DNA of 63,739 nt from assembly GCA_902762375.1 (NCBI GenBank), contig CACWNY010000005.1, positions 1-63,739 of the forward strand, read 5' to 3'. Within the stretch, counting starts at the first letter, position 1. Each line of letters starts with the position of its first letter. Both the position numbers and the translations under genes were made by a program. This DNA comes from an uncultured Ruminococcus sp. (GTDB lineage: Bacteria > Bacillota > Clostridia > Oscillospirales > Acutalibacteraceae). Below, piece by piece: positions 1 to 8,109 of the stretch. The notes under the pieces are model-generated. The model was given only the letters and a program-made list of their open reading frames with translations, was not told the DNA's origin and ran no database searches.

Positions 1-23
1 TTTTTATTGCTAATTGTAAATTA

Positions 24-275
24 TCAGTCGCTGGTATAGGGAAGTAAAGCGATATGTCTAGCTCTTTTGATAGCAACAGTCAGTTCACGCTGATGATGAG
101 CACAAGTACCTGTTACTCTTCTGGGCAGAATTTTAGCTCTTTCCGAAACATAACGGCGTAATCTTGCAATATCTTTGTAGTCAATGGTTTCTACTTTGTC
201 AACGCAGAAAGCACAGACTTTTCTGCGACCTTTACGCCCTGCACGACGGTTATCTCTTTCAGGTCTTTCAGCCAT
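24..275 (-). CDS. rpsR: 30S ribosomal protein S18
   Basis: Small-subunit protein of the platform, which binds 16S rRNA together with S6. The 83-residue basic protein has the family's CAFC start region, an IDYKD segment, the [16 protein letters not shown] core and the ending that follows GTCAHHQR. An upstream in-frame extension was rejected because the AAGGAGAG ribosome binding site lies just upstream of the ATG at 275. It is the last gene of rpsF-ssb-rpsR, the usual bacterial order. Confidence 0.96.
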   Translation of the reverse strand: MAERPERDNRRAGRKGRRKVCAFCVDKVETIDYKDIARLRRYVSERAKILPRRVTGTCAHHQRELTVAIKRARHIALLPYTSD

Positions 276-330
276 AATAACCCAACTCTCCTTTATATAG
301 TCTACCGCAAACGGCGGTGTCAATCAATTT

Positions 331-867
331 TTAGAACGGTAAATCGTCATCATTAGGTAATTCTTCAAAATCCTCAGGTAAACCGCTGGTATAGGAAGAA
401 GTATTATTTCCTGTCGAATTACTGTTGTAACTGTTGTTGGTATAAGACGAATTATTACTGTTTCCATAAGCGGAAGTATTACGCTGTACAGGTGGTTCTT
501 GGGGTAAAGGTACGGAATAGTTACCGTAACCGTTGGAAGGTTTTTCTCTTTTATCACCTGTAAAGAAGAAACTGTCCGCCAATACCTCTGTTACATAACG
601 GTTGTTACCGTCCTTGTCCTGATAGGTTCTGCTCTGCAAAGAACCCTCAAGGGCAATAAGCTGACCTTTGGTAAAATACTTACATACAAATTCAGCACTC
701 TGTCGCCATGCGACAATATCAATGAAATCTGCCTGACGCTCTGTTCCTTGTTTGACATAATTTCTGTCTACAGCAATACGAAAACTGCATACGGAAATTC
801 CTGTATTGGTTGTTTTCAGTTCAGGTTCAGCAACAAGCCGACCCATAAGCACTACTCTATTCAACAT
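331..867 (-). CDS. ssb: Single-stranded DNA-binding protein
   Basis: Binds and protects single-stranded DNA during replication, repair and recombination. The 178-residue protein has an N-terminal OB fold (MLNRVVLMGRL at the start, then FRIAVDRN and FIDIVAWR; residues 1 to about 105), a long Asn/Ser/Tyr/Gly-rich linker (about 110-160), and the acidic tip ending DDDLPF that recruits partner proteins. The low-complexity linker is normal for SSB. It sits between rpsF and rpsR in the S6 operon. Confidence 0.96.
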   Translation of the reverse strand: MLNRVVLMGRLVAEPELKTTNTGISVCSFRIAVDRNYVKQGTERQADFIDIVAWRQSAEFVCKYFTKGQLIALEGSLQSRTYQDKDGNNRYVTEVLADSFFFTGDKREKPSNGYGNYSVPLPQEPPVQRNTSAYGNSNNSSYTNNSYNSNSTGNNTSSYTSGLPEDFEELPNDDDLPF

Positions 868-913
868 AACTACAATCTCTCTCTTTCTTTAAACGCACAT
901 ACATTCAAATAAA

Positions 914-1213
914 TTATTTTTCTTCTTTTTTAATGATTAATGACCTAAGAACGCCGTCAGCGATTTTATATCTTCTGTCGAGTTCTGCGGGAAATTCTGC
1001 TGTACTGGTAAAGTTGAACAGTACATAGTAACCCTCTGTTTCCTTGTTAATCTGATAAGCCAATCTGCGTCTGCCCCACTCATCAACGCCATCTAATGTA
1101 GCGTGTCTTTCAATGACAGACTTGAACTTTTCGATAACTTTCTGGATACCCTCATCACCGAGTTTCAGTGAAATGACGAGTACGGATTCATAAGCACTTG
1201 TTGTTTCTGACAT
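914..1213 (-). CDS. rpsF: 30S ribosomal protein S6
   Basis: Small-subunit protein that pairs with S18. The 99-residue product has the typical YESVLVISLKL first strand, the DEWGRRRLAYQI motif and GYYVLFNF. An AGGAGGTG site sets the start at 1213 rather than at an upstream ATG that lies inside the leader hairpin. It is the first gene of rpsF-ssb-rpsR, with a consensus promoter about 80 bp upstream and a structured 5' leader. Confidence 0.95.
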   Translation of the reverse strand: MSETTSAYESVLVISLKLGDEGIQKVIEKFKSVIERHATLDGVDEWGRRRLAYQINKETEGYYVLFNFTSTAEFPAELDRRYKIADGVLRSLIIKKEEK

Positions 1214-1286
1214 TTTCTGCACCTCCTCATGGACATCTGACCCTGCTCTCACACAGGGCAAGGAAATTTGCTGTTATATACATAAC
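1214..1286 (-). promoter_or_regulatory. Putative S6/S18 autoregulatory leader of rpsF
   Basis: The 5' leader between the promoter and rpsF contains a GCCCTG / CAGGGT stem (1259-1254 with 1245-1240) closed by an 8-nt loop, just upstream of the AGGAGGTG site. S6:S18-binding leaders are known in front of rpsF in many bacteria. The hairpin is seen; assignment to that RNA family is inferred from position. Confidence 0.5.
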
Positions 1287-1292
1287 GCTACT

Positions 1293-1321
1293 ATTTTAGC
1301 AACATTCACCGCTTTTGTCAA
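1293..1321 (-). promoter_or_regulatory. Sigma-A promoter of rpsF operon
   Basis: On the minus strand TTGACA (1321-1316) and TAAAAT (1298-1293) are separated by exactly 17 bp, a near-consensus housekeeping promoter placed correctly for rpsF-ssb-rpsR. Confidence 0.85.
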
Positions 1322-1335
1322 GAATTATTTTTTTT

Positions 1336-1577
1336 AAATTTTGGGAGTTTAAGGGCTTTGCCCTTAAAAATCCCACAAGGGGCGTTGCCCCTTGACCCCA
1401 CGAACTTTTTGAAAAAAGTTCGACAAAAACTTTCAGTTGTCATAGCTGGAGGTTTGATAATCATTCCGAACGAAGTGAGCTATAAAAGTTTTTTGTCCAC
1501 TTTTTTTCAAAAAAGTGGGTGGGATTTTTAAGGGCGACAGCCCTTAAATCAGGGGTTCGGGGACAGCGTCCCCGATG
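1336..1577. repeat. MITE-1 repeat, compound (two facing halves)
   Basis: Fills most of the 400-bp gap between rpsF and the response regulator. A plus half carries AAGGGC/GCCCTT, AAGGGGC/GCCCCTT and GAACTTTTT/AAAAAGTTC stems and ends near 1449. A reversed half follows from the GAACGAAGTGAGC junction and ends with a GGGGAC/GTCCCC stem. No coding sequence is seen in it. Confidence 0.85.
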
Positions 1578-1580
1578 AAT

Positions 1581-1637
1581 CTTAATCAAATCTTAATAGC
1601 AACGGTACTTTATTCTTAAAACATAATCGTTTATAAT
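1581..1637 (+). promoter_or_regulatory. Promoter region with CTTAAT direct repeats (likely response-regulator site)
   Basis: CTTAAT occurs at 1581-1586 and 1592-1597, 11 bp apart, and CTTAAA at 1615-1620. A TATAAT -10 box lies at 1632-1637 with no good -35 box. Direct hexamers spaced by one helical turn upstream of a weak -35 are typical of OmpR/PhoB-family activator sites, so autoregulation is inferred. Confidence 0.5.
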
Positions 1638-1662
1638 ATAAGCATAGAGGGGAGGAAAAGGA

Positions 1663-2361
1663 ATGTACAATATCCTTATCTGCGATGACGAAAAAGACAT
1701 TATCAATGCATTGAAAATCTACTTATCTAATCCGAACTACACTTTCTTTGAAGCGTTTAACGGAAAACAGGCATTAGACATTATCTCACAACAGGAAATT
1801 CATTTAGTGCTTATGGATATCATGATGCCCGAAACAGACGGCATTTCGGCAATGGTACAACTGCGGAAATTCAGCAATATTCCTGTTATCATGCTTACCG
1901 CCAAAAGTGAAGATACTGATAAAATTCTGGGACTGAACTTAGGGGCAGACGACTATATTACCAAACCATTCAATCCTATGGAAGTAGTAGCACGGGTCAA
2001 TTCTCAGTTGAGAAGATATATGCGTCTGGGTGGTGGAGAAGTTACCAAAGATAAATTTACTGTCGGCGGTATAGAACTCAACGACAAAACCAAAGAAGTT
2101 ACTGTTGACGGTACAGAAGTTTCACTGACACCCAAAGAATACGGTATTCTGAAATTGCTTATTGCCAATCCCAACAGAGTATTTTCGCCCAAAGAAATTT
2201 ATGAACGGGTATGGAAAGAAATTCCTCTGGGTAGTGAAAATACTGTTGCGGTACATATCCGACATCTCAGAGAAAAAATTGAAATCAATCCTGCCGAACC
2301 TCGTTATCTGAAATTGATTTTCGGCAAAGGTTACAAAATGGAAAGGGGAAAATTATCATGA
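1663..2361 (+). CDS. OmpR/PhoB-family response regulator
   Basis: DNA-binding response regulator of 232 residues. Receiver domain (1 to about 118): acidic pocket DD at 8-9, phosphoacceptor D52 in LVLMDIMMPE, and MLTAKSE and DDYITKPF as the Thr and Lys switch motifs. Winged-helix domain (about 130-230): LTPKEYGILKLL and the recognition segment VAVHIRHLREKIE. A GGGGAGG site precedes the ATG. Its last four bases overlap the sensor kinase start (ATGA), so the two are co-translated. The signal is unknown. Confidence 0.93.
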   Translation: MYNILICDDEKDIINALKIYLSNPNYTFFEAFNGKQALDIISQQEIHLVLMDIMMPETDGISAMVQLRKFSNIPVIMLTAKSEDTDKILGLNLGADDYITKPFNPMEVVARVNSQLRRYMRLGGGEVTKDKFTVGGIELNDKTKEVTVDGTEVSLTPKEYGILKLLIANPNRVFSPKEIYERVWKEIPLGSENTVAVHIRHLREKIEINPAEPRYLKLIFGKGYKMERGKLS

Positions 2362-4442
2362 CGGAAAATAAAACTAAAATACCACTTACTCACCGTACTT
2401 ATGCCAAAGTGACTGCTTTTATTCTTTGTGTAATATTTTTCAGTACAGCATTTCTGGTTGGCGGTGTGGGAACAGTTGTCGCATTAAATTCAGATATGTA
2501 CACCGGAAGTGAAAGCTTTGTGACAACGAATTTCCTTAACAGTATTGCTTATGATGACGCTGAATTGTTGTTGAGCTATATTTCTTACAACGAAAAAGGT
2601 GCTATTCCCGATTATTGCGAAGATGAAAATATTTACTCTTTTACCTGTAAGGAAAGTAATAAAGCAATCATTCATGCTGATTACCGCAGTAATCAGCCTT
2701 ATCAGAATAACAAACAATATTTTACCTATACTTATTCAGGTATTCCGCTGACGATTTATCATGAAGAAACACAGGAAACAGAACAGCCGACAGCACAAAT
2801 AACCGAACAAACAACAGAACGGTCAACAAAACAAGCTTCAGAACAGGTAACAGAACAGCCAACAGAATATATACCGCTGACTGTTTATGGTGAAGAAAAC
2901 ATTGAAGAAAATCAAAGTCAGGATATTTTTGTTGATGTGGAAATGAAAGTAATTGTTGAAAATAATCGGTATGCTTTCTGGAAAGATATCCTTGTTTTTT
3001 TATATTCCGCAAAATATATTATGCTTGTTGTGGGAATGATATGTTTAATTTTTTCAGTGATGTTTTTCATCTTTTTAATGCGTTCATCGGGTCATAGAGC
3101 AGGCAGTACAAAAATTATGCCTTCTTGGGGAACAAAAGTACCGTTGGATTTACTGGCAGGCGGTGTCTGTTTACTGACTTTGATTTTTATATTGATTATT
3201 GATGACAATATTCGTATCAACAATACCAGTGACACTGTGTTCTGGATTAGTGTGATTTTACTTTTTGTTATCATTTGTTCGGTAATGGTCATTGGTTTCT
3301 GTATGAGTTTTGCGTTGAGATGGAAACTTGGTAAATGGTGGAAAAATACTTTAATCTATAGAATACTGCATTTATTTGCTAAAGTATTCACTACACTATG
3401 GCACTGGACGGTAACTTTTTTCAGAAATCTTCCGCTTATCTGGAAAACCATTTTAATTGTTGTCGGAGTTATGTTTTATGAATTTTTTTGTATGCTTTTC
3501 TGTGACGCTATGGGTGGATATTATCCGATGTTTGGGTTCTTCTTGTTTCTGGAAAAGGTGATTTTGATACCATTTGTATTGTATATAGCTTTGTGTCTGC
3601 GGAAATTTCAGCAACATACACAGAAAATGGCAAGCGGTGATTTTAATCAGCCAATAGCTAATGATAACCTGATAGGGGATTTTAAAGCCTATGCTCATAC
3701 ACTCAACAATATTTCTTATGGTATGGCACTGGCAGTGGAACAGCGTATGAAAAGTGAAAGAATGAAAACGGAACTTATTACCAATGTTTCTCATGATATT
3801 AAAACACCGCTGACTTCCATTATCAATTATTCTGACCTGATTTGTCGTGAACAGACAGAAAATCCGCAGATTATTGAATATGCTGAAGTCCTTTCCCGAC
3901 AAAGTGCAAAACTGAAACGATTGATTGAAGATTTGGTAGAAGCCTCAAAAGCGTCAACAGGTAATCTGGAAATCAATCTTGCTCCGTGTGAGGCAAATAT
4001 TTTTATGGTGCAGACTGTAGGAGAATACAGCGAAAAACTGGCACAACAAGGACTGGAATTGATTACCTCATCACCTGATTATCCTGTTATGATTATGGCA
4101 GATGGTCGCAGACTTTGGCGAGTATTCGACAATCTGATGAATAACATCTGTAAATATTCTCAGAGAAATACACGGGTATATATTGTTCTGGAAAAGGTGG
4201 AAAATCAGGCAGTATTTATTTTCAAAAACACATCACATTCACAACTGAATATGTCCGCTGACGAACTTATGGAACGCTTTGTTCGTGGAGATACTTCCAG
4301 AAGTACAGAGGGCAACGGTCTAGGGCTTTCTATAGCGAAAAGTCTTACCGAACTGCAAAACGGCAGATTTACTTTGCTCATAGATGGAGATTTATTTAAA
4401 GTGATTTTAAAATTTCCTGTGATTTCTGATAGCAACATTTAG
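2358..4442 (+). CDS. Multi-pass sensor histidine kinase
   Basis: Partner kinase of the preceding regulator, 694 residues. One membrane helix near 17-43, then an extracytoplasmic segment containing a Thr/Glu/Gln repeat tract (about 136-172, TEQ/TEQPT units), then several further helices (about 210-240, 265-320, 355-415). After a HAMP-like linker comes the H box with phosphoacceptor H479 in NVSHDIKTPLTSI, then N (NLMNNICKYS) and G (GNGLGLSIAKS) ATPase boxes. It overlaps the regulator by 4 bp and ends just before a MITE-1 copy. The stimulus cannot be told from sequence. Confidence 0.9.
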   Translation: MTENKTKIPLTHRTYAKVTAFILCVIFFSTAFLVGGVGTVVALNSDMYTGSESFVTTNFLNSIAYDDAELLLSYISYNEKGAIPDYCEDENIYSFTCKESNKAIIHADYRSNQPYQNNKQYFTYTYSGIPLTIYHEETQETEQPTAQITEQTTERSTKQASEQVTEQPTEYIPLTVYGEENIEENQSQDIFVDVEMKVIVENNRYAFWKDILVFLYSAKYIMLVVGMICLIFSVMFFIFLMRSSGHRAGSTKIMPSWGTKVPLDLLAGGVCLLTLIFILIIDDNIRINNTSDTVFWISVILLFVIICSVMVIGFCMSFALRWKLGKWWKNTLIYRILHLFAKVFTTLWHWTVTFFRNLPLIWKTILIVVGVMFYEFFCMLFCDAMGGYYPMFGFFLFLEKVILIPFVLYIALCLRKFQQHTQKMASGDFNQPIANDNLIGDFKAYAHTLNNISYGMALAVEQRMKSERMKTELITNVSHDIKTPLTSIINYSDLICREQTENPQIIEYAEVLSRQSAKLKRLIEDLVEASKASTGNLEINLAPCEANIFMVQTVGEYSEKLAQQGLELITSSPDYPVMIMADGRRLWRVFDNLMNNICKYSQRNTRVYIVLEKVENQAVFIFKNTSHSQLNMSADELMERFVRGDTSRSTEGNGLGLSIAKSLTELQNGRFTLLIDGDLFKVILKFPVISDSNI

Positions 4443-4444
4443 CT

Positions 4445-4623
4445 GTGAAAATTAAAAGTTTTTGCCCACTTTTTTCAAAAAGTGGGCAGGGTCAAGGGGC
4501 GGCAGCCCCTTGTGGGATTTTAAAGGGCGAAGCCCTTTAATGGCTAAAAATTCAAAACAAAATCTGCGTAAGCAGATTTTGACAATAATCACCTGATTTT
4601 CAACTGCTCAAGTAGAAAAATTG
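4445..4623 (-). repeat. MITE-1 repeat copy
   Basis: Reverse-oriented copy just downstream of the kinase stop: CCACTTTTT/AAAAAGTGG, AAGGGGC/GCCCCTT and AAAGGGC/GCCCTTT stems, the AAATCTGC/GCAGATTT palindrome, and an outer end near 4596-4623 reading GATTTTCAACTGCTCAAGTA. Confidence 0.85.
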
Positions 4624-4646
4624 TATTTGTGAGTATACTATTAAAA

Positions 4647-4694
4647 AAAGCTGTCCATACTTATGTTGAACATACATAAGGAAAGGACAGCTTT
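4647..4694 (+). promoter_or_regulatory. Hairpin enclosing the spoIIR ribosome binding site
   Basis: A perfect 10-bp stem (AAAGCTGTCC at 4647-4656 with GGACAGCTTT at 4685-4694) encloses a second 7-bp stem (CTTATGT at 4660-4666 with ACATAAG at 4674-4680). The AAGGAAAGGA Shine-Dalgarno region (4678-4687) lies in the inner stem, internal loop and outer stem, three bases before the ATG at 4698. Folding would hide it from ribosomes. Confidence 0.65.
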
Positions 4695-4697
4695 GTT

Positions 4698-5315
4698 ATG
4701 ATGAATTTTAGAAAGATTTTTCCGAAAGCCTTAATTACAGGATTGATTTTGTCATTTTTAATGACACAGGTTTCTTTTACGGCAAAATGTGACGATATGC
4801 CAAATCATATTTTGCGTCTGCACATTGTAGCCAATTCTGACAGCAAGGAAGACCAGTTGTTAAAACTGAAAGTCCGTGACTGTATTTTAAGACAGTCTGC
4901 AACACTTTTTAAAAGTGCGGATAACAAGATTGAAGCTCAACACATTGCTAACACAAATCTGGATAAAATAATTGCCCAGGCACAGGAAACAGTGAACAGT
5001 TCAGGTTATGATTACAAAGTTACGGGTACATTAGCACACGATATGTATTTTAACACAAGGGTCTATGATACTTTTACACTTCCCTCTGGTAATTATGACG
5101 CACTGCATATTGTCATAGGGGAGGGGAAAGGGCATAATTGGTGGTGTGTCTGTTTTCCGCCGATGTGTTTTTCTATGGCGGAAGGTAGTGAAAATCGTAA
5201 TTTATCTGATGTGTTTTCGGAAGAAGAACTATTTATTGCTGAAAACAGTGAACATTATGAGTACAGATTGAAAGTGGTAGAAATATATCACGAAATTAAA
5301 AATATTTTTCACTGA
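4698..5315 (+). CDS. spoIIR: Stage II sporulation protein R
   Basis: Secreted signalling protein made in the forespore that triggers SpoIIGA to process pro-sigma-E in the mother cell. The 205-residue product has an N-terminal signal/membrane segment (about 8-28), the conserved LRLHIVANSDS and DQLLKLKVRD stretch, and the C-terminal GHNWWCVCFPPMCF motif. Two adjacent ATG codons (4698 and 4701) could start it. The gene stands alone between MITE-1 copies. Its initiation region lies against an unusual hairpin. I could not recognise a sigma-F promoter. Confidence 0.93.
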   Translation: MMNFRKIFPKALITGLILSFLMTQVSFTAKCDDMPNHILRLHIVANSDSKEDQLLKLKVRDCILRQSATLFKSADNKIEAQHIANTNLDKIIAQAQETVNSSGYDYKVTGTLAHDMYFNTRVYDTFTLPSGNYDALHIVIGEGKGHNWWCVCFPPMCFSMAEGSENRNLSDVFSEEELFIAENSEHYEYRLKVVEIYHEIKNIFH

Positions 5316-5324
5316 TTATGAGTT

Positions 5325-5432
5325 AAAGAGCTACCGCCCTTTAAAATCCTGTTTTAAGGGCTGCCGCCCTTAAAAATCCCGCCAAACTTTTTGAAAAAAG
5401 TTTGACCAAAAACTTTTAATTGTCATAGCTAT
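5325..5432 (+). repeat. MITE-1 repeat copy, truncated
   Basis: Lies between the convergent spoIIR and the GTPase-nuclease gene. It has AAAG...CTTT, AAGGGC/GCCCTT and AAACTTTTT/AAAAAGTTT stems and the shared end ACTTTTAATTGTCATAGCTA. The outer terminal-repeat region is missing. Confidence 0.8.
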
Positions 5433-5443
5433 AAAGGGATTGC

Positions 5444-8038
5444 TTATTTGAGATTATCGAGTGTCAGTCGGATTTCTTTTTCTGTTTCGATGACTTCTGC
5501 CAAAAAAGACTGTGATGAAATTCTCAAAGCACCGTTGCCTAAAATAATCAACTGTTCTAAAGCGTCCGAAGTGACTACCCTGACATGATTATTTTTAGCG
5601 ATTTCGTGAGTAACTTTTTCGATATAAGCGTCAGCAGTTTCGGCTTCTTTGGTATAGACAATACTGATGTTATTGATTTTTTCGACAGTTCGTGTATTGC
5701 CCTTGACTTTATAGGCGTCAAAAACAAGGATAAGTTCACACTGTCTGTATCCCTGATAATTACACAAAATATGGATAAGGGTATTTCGTGCGGTATCAAG
5801 ATTATCTTCAGCGATTTCTTTCAGTTTTTCCCATGAGAAAATTACATTATAGCCGTCTACAAGCAGATATTCTTTACCATTATATTTTGGTTTCTGCGGT
5901 TTTGAAGTAGCAGAAGTTGTTTTTTCTTTGGCGATAATTTCCCGTGTCGGCTGAAAAGAGGAGCGTTTATCTTTTTTGATAGTACCGTAAGTCCGTTCAA
6001 AGATTGCCATCAATTCTTTATCCTGTTCAAAGATATCAGAGGTTCGTCTTTGGGATTTTGAAGAAATAGTCATGGTATTGTCAGGGGTGTTGGTTTTATT
6101 GTTGTCCAGTATACTTGGCAGGTGCATATAGTCAAAAACTTCATTCCATTTTACGATATGTCCTGCACCGTGTGAACAGAATACTGAATCACAAGGGTTT
6201 AAAACATCGTTTTCGCTGTCATAGGCAAGTTGTTCAATCACTTCTTGTGAATTATGACATAGTTCATAACCTTTCAGAAAACAGGTCAGTCTGCCTTTGC
6301 CGTGAGTATAACGGGTAACTTCTTTATGGTATTCGTTCATGGTAGCAACGGGAACATTTCCCGTTAAGACAGTATAACCGTTATTGCTTTCGTCAACGGT
6401 GAATGTGCCGTGCATAGATTGTATATCTGACATGGCTTTGCCTGTATTTTCAGTGGGGATTTCCAGACGGTATTCATAGACAGGTTCAAGCAAAATATTT
6501 TCTGCCTGCATAAGTCCTTGTCTGACTGCTCTGTAAGTCGCCTGCCGAAAGTCACCGCCTTCGGTGTGTTTGGTATGTGCCTTTCCCGATACCAATGTTA
6601 TGGTCATATCTGTCAGTGGTGAATTTGTCAGTACACCCGTATAAATTTTTTCGGAAAGGTGGGTCATTATTAGTCTTTGCCAGTTTTTTGCCAGAACATC
6701 TTCTGAACAGTCACTTTTAAAAGTGATACCGCTTCCTCTTTGTGAGGGCTCCAGCAGAAGATGGACTTCGGCATAATGCCGTAAAGGTTCAAAATGACCG
6801 ACACCTTCTACTTTTTTAGCAATGGTTTCTTTATAGATGATATTTCCCTTGCCAAAACCTATCTCATAGCCAAAACGCTCTCTGACCATATTCTGAATAA
6901 TATCTTGTTGTATTTCGCCCATGAGATGAATTTCTATGGTGTTGGTCTGTTGATTGAAAAGAATATTGAGTTGAGGGTCTTGTTCTTCCAATAATTTCAA
7001 ATCATGGAAAACAGTGCGGATATCTTTGTTTTCAGGGAGGATAACGGTATAAGTCAGTACACTTTGAAGCAAGGGCATGAGAGCTGTTTTTTCTGTTCCT
7101 AAAGTATCTCCGCATTGTGTGAAAGTGATACCTGTCAAAGCACATACCGTACCACTTTCGGCAGTGTCAATGGTCTTGAATTTTTCCCCTGAATATATTC
7201 GTATCTGATTAACTTTTTCAGAATTGCTGTTCTTTTCGCTAGGCAGAATATCTTTGACGCTGAGTTTACCGCCCGTTATCTTGACAAATGTCAGACGGTT
7301 TCCCTGTTTATCCTGTGTGACCTTAAATACTTTTCCTGCAAATGTTTTTCCGTAATCAGGCATGACCGTGTATTTATCCAGAATTTCCAGAAAATATTTT
7401 ATTCCGTCCAGTTTCAGTGCTGAACCGAATATACAAGGAAATAGCTTTCTTTTCTGTATTGCCCGAACGATTAAATCCTCTCTGACAAATCCCGTTTCGG
7501 AATATTCTTCGAAAATACTTTCGTCACAAAGAGCAATACTTTCAAAAAAATTGTCTTTGGAAATATATTGGCTGAAATCTGTACAATCATAATTCAGAGT
7601 ACTTTTAAGTTGAGCAAGAATTTCTGTTTTGTGCGTGTGGGGTAAGTCCATTTTGTTGACATAGATGAATACGGGAATATGATAACGGTGTAACAATTTC
7701 CATAAAGTATGGGTATGTCCCTGCACGCCATCTGTACCGCTGATGACCAGTACAGCATAATCCAATACCTGTAAAGTCCTCTCTGTTTCGGCACTGAAAT
7801 CTATATGACCCGGAGTGTCCAGTAAAGTAAATTCTGTATTGTTATAGGTCAAAATTGCCTGTTTGGAAAATATCGTGATACCTCTTTTTCTTTCCATCTC
7901 ATCGTTATCCAGATAGGAATTTTTATGGTCTACTCTGCCGAGTTTTCCTATGTTTCCTGAACAGTATAGCAATGCCTCTGCCAAGGTCGTTTTTCCCGAA
8001 TCTACATGAGCCAGTATTCCTACAGTTATTTTTTTCAT
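5444..8038 (-). CDS. Tet(M)-like ribosomal GTPase fused to Rae1/YacP-type NYN endonuclease
   Basis: 864 residues, about 220 longer than Tet(M). Residues 1 to about 640 follow the EF-G-like ribosomal protection family: P-loop AHVDSGKTT (10-18), switch I RKRGITIFS, DTPGH, and N128-KMD. The Tet(M) domain IV loop that displaces the drug (YSPVST) is replaced here by an HTKHTEGGDFR segment near 488-498. After a Lys/Ser-rich linker, residues about 724-864 match B. subtilis Rae1 (YacP), an A-site mRNA endonuclease: LLVDGYN (D728), LVFDAYKVKG, ETADAYIEK, VTSD, LGNGALR. I infer a ribosome-associated factor that can cut mRNA; tetracycline resistance is doubtful. ATG at 8038 matches the family start; in-frame ATG 8044 is also possible. 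Confidence 0.88.
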   Translation of the reverse strand: MKKITVGILAHVDSGKTTLAEALLYCSGNIGKLGRVDHKNSYLDNDEMERKRGITIFSKQAILTYNNTEFTLLDTPGHIDFSAETERTLQVLDYAVLVISGTDGVQGHTHTLWKLLHRYHIPVFIYVNKMDLPHTHKTEILAQLKSTLNYDCTDFSQYISKDNFFESIALCDESIFEEYSETGFVREDLIVRAIQKRKLFPCIFGSALKLDGIKYFLEILDKYTVMPDYGKTFAGKVFKVTQDKQGNRLTFVKITGGKLSVKDILPSEKNSNSEKVNQIRIYSGEKFKTIDTAESGTVCALTGITFTQCGDTLGTEKTALMPLLQSVLTYTVILPENKDIRTVFHDLKLLEEQDPQLNILFNQQTNTIEIHLMGEIQQDIIQNMVRERFGYEIGFGKGNIIYKETIAKKVEGVGHFEPLRHYAEVHLLLEPSQRGSGITFKSDCSEDVLAKNWQRLIMTHLSEKIYTGVLTNSPLTDMTITLVSGKAHTKHTEGGDFRQATYRAVRQGLMQAENILLEPVYEYRLEIPTENTGKAMSDIQSMHGTFTVDESNNGYTVLTGNVPVATMNEYHKEVTRYTHGKGRLTCFLKGYELCHNSQEVIEQLAYDSENDVLNPCDSVFCSHGAGHIVKWNEVFDYMHLPSILDNNKTNTPDNTMTISSKSQRRTSDIFEQDKELMAIFERTYGTIKKDKRSSFQPTREIIAKEKTTSATSKPQKPKYNGKEYLLVDGYNVIFSWEKLKEIAEDNLDTARNTLIHILCNYQGYRQCELILVFDAYKVKGNTRTVEKINNISIVYTKEAETADAYIEKVTHEIAKNNHVRVVTSDALEQLIILGNGALRISSQSFLAEVIETEKEIRLTLDNLK

Positions 8039-8070
8039 TTTCATCACACCATTTTATTAGCAATATGCTT

Positions 8071-8099
8071 ATTATAAACTTTCTTTATGTTTTCGGCAA
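8071..8099 (-). promoter_or_regulatory. Promoter of the GTPase-NYN gene
   Basis: Minus-strand TTGCCG (8099-8094), 17-bp spacer, TATAAT (8076-8071), about 35 bp before the start codon. The leader is short, with no room for the attenuator seen upstream of tet(M). Confidence 0.7.
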
Positions 8100-8109
8100 C
8101 TGTTTAAGA

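Noticed and set aside
24..323. 99-residue form of S18 starting at 323
   Set aside because: The ribosome binding site AAGGAGAG lies inside the extension and serves the ATG at 275.
1336..1577. MITE-1 stems as ordinary intrinsic terminators
   Set aside because: The stems are not followed by T-runs, and true terminators with T-runs are often found next to the copies (8.1, 18.7, 47.5 kb).
5444..8038. Plain tetracycline resistance gene tet(M)/tet(O)/tet(W)
   Set aside because: The similarity is real, but the protein is about 220 residues too long, carries an NYN nuclease domain, lacks the YSPVST loop and has no tet leader attenuator upstream.
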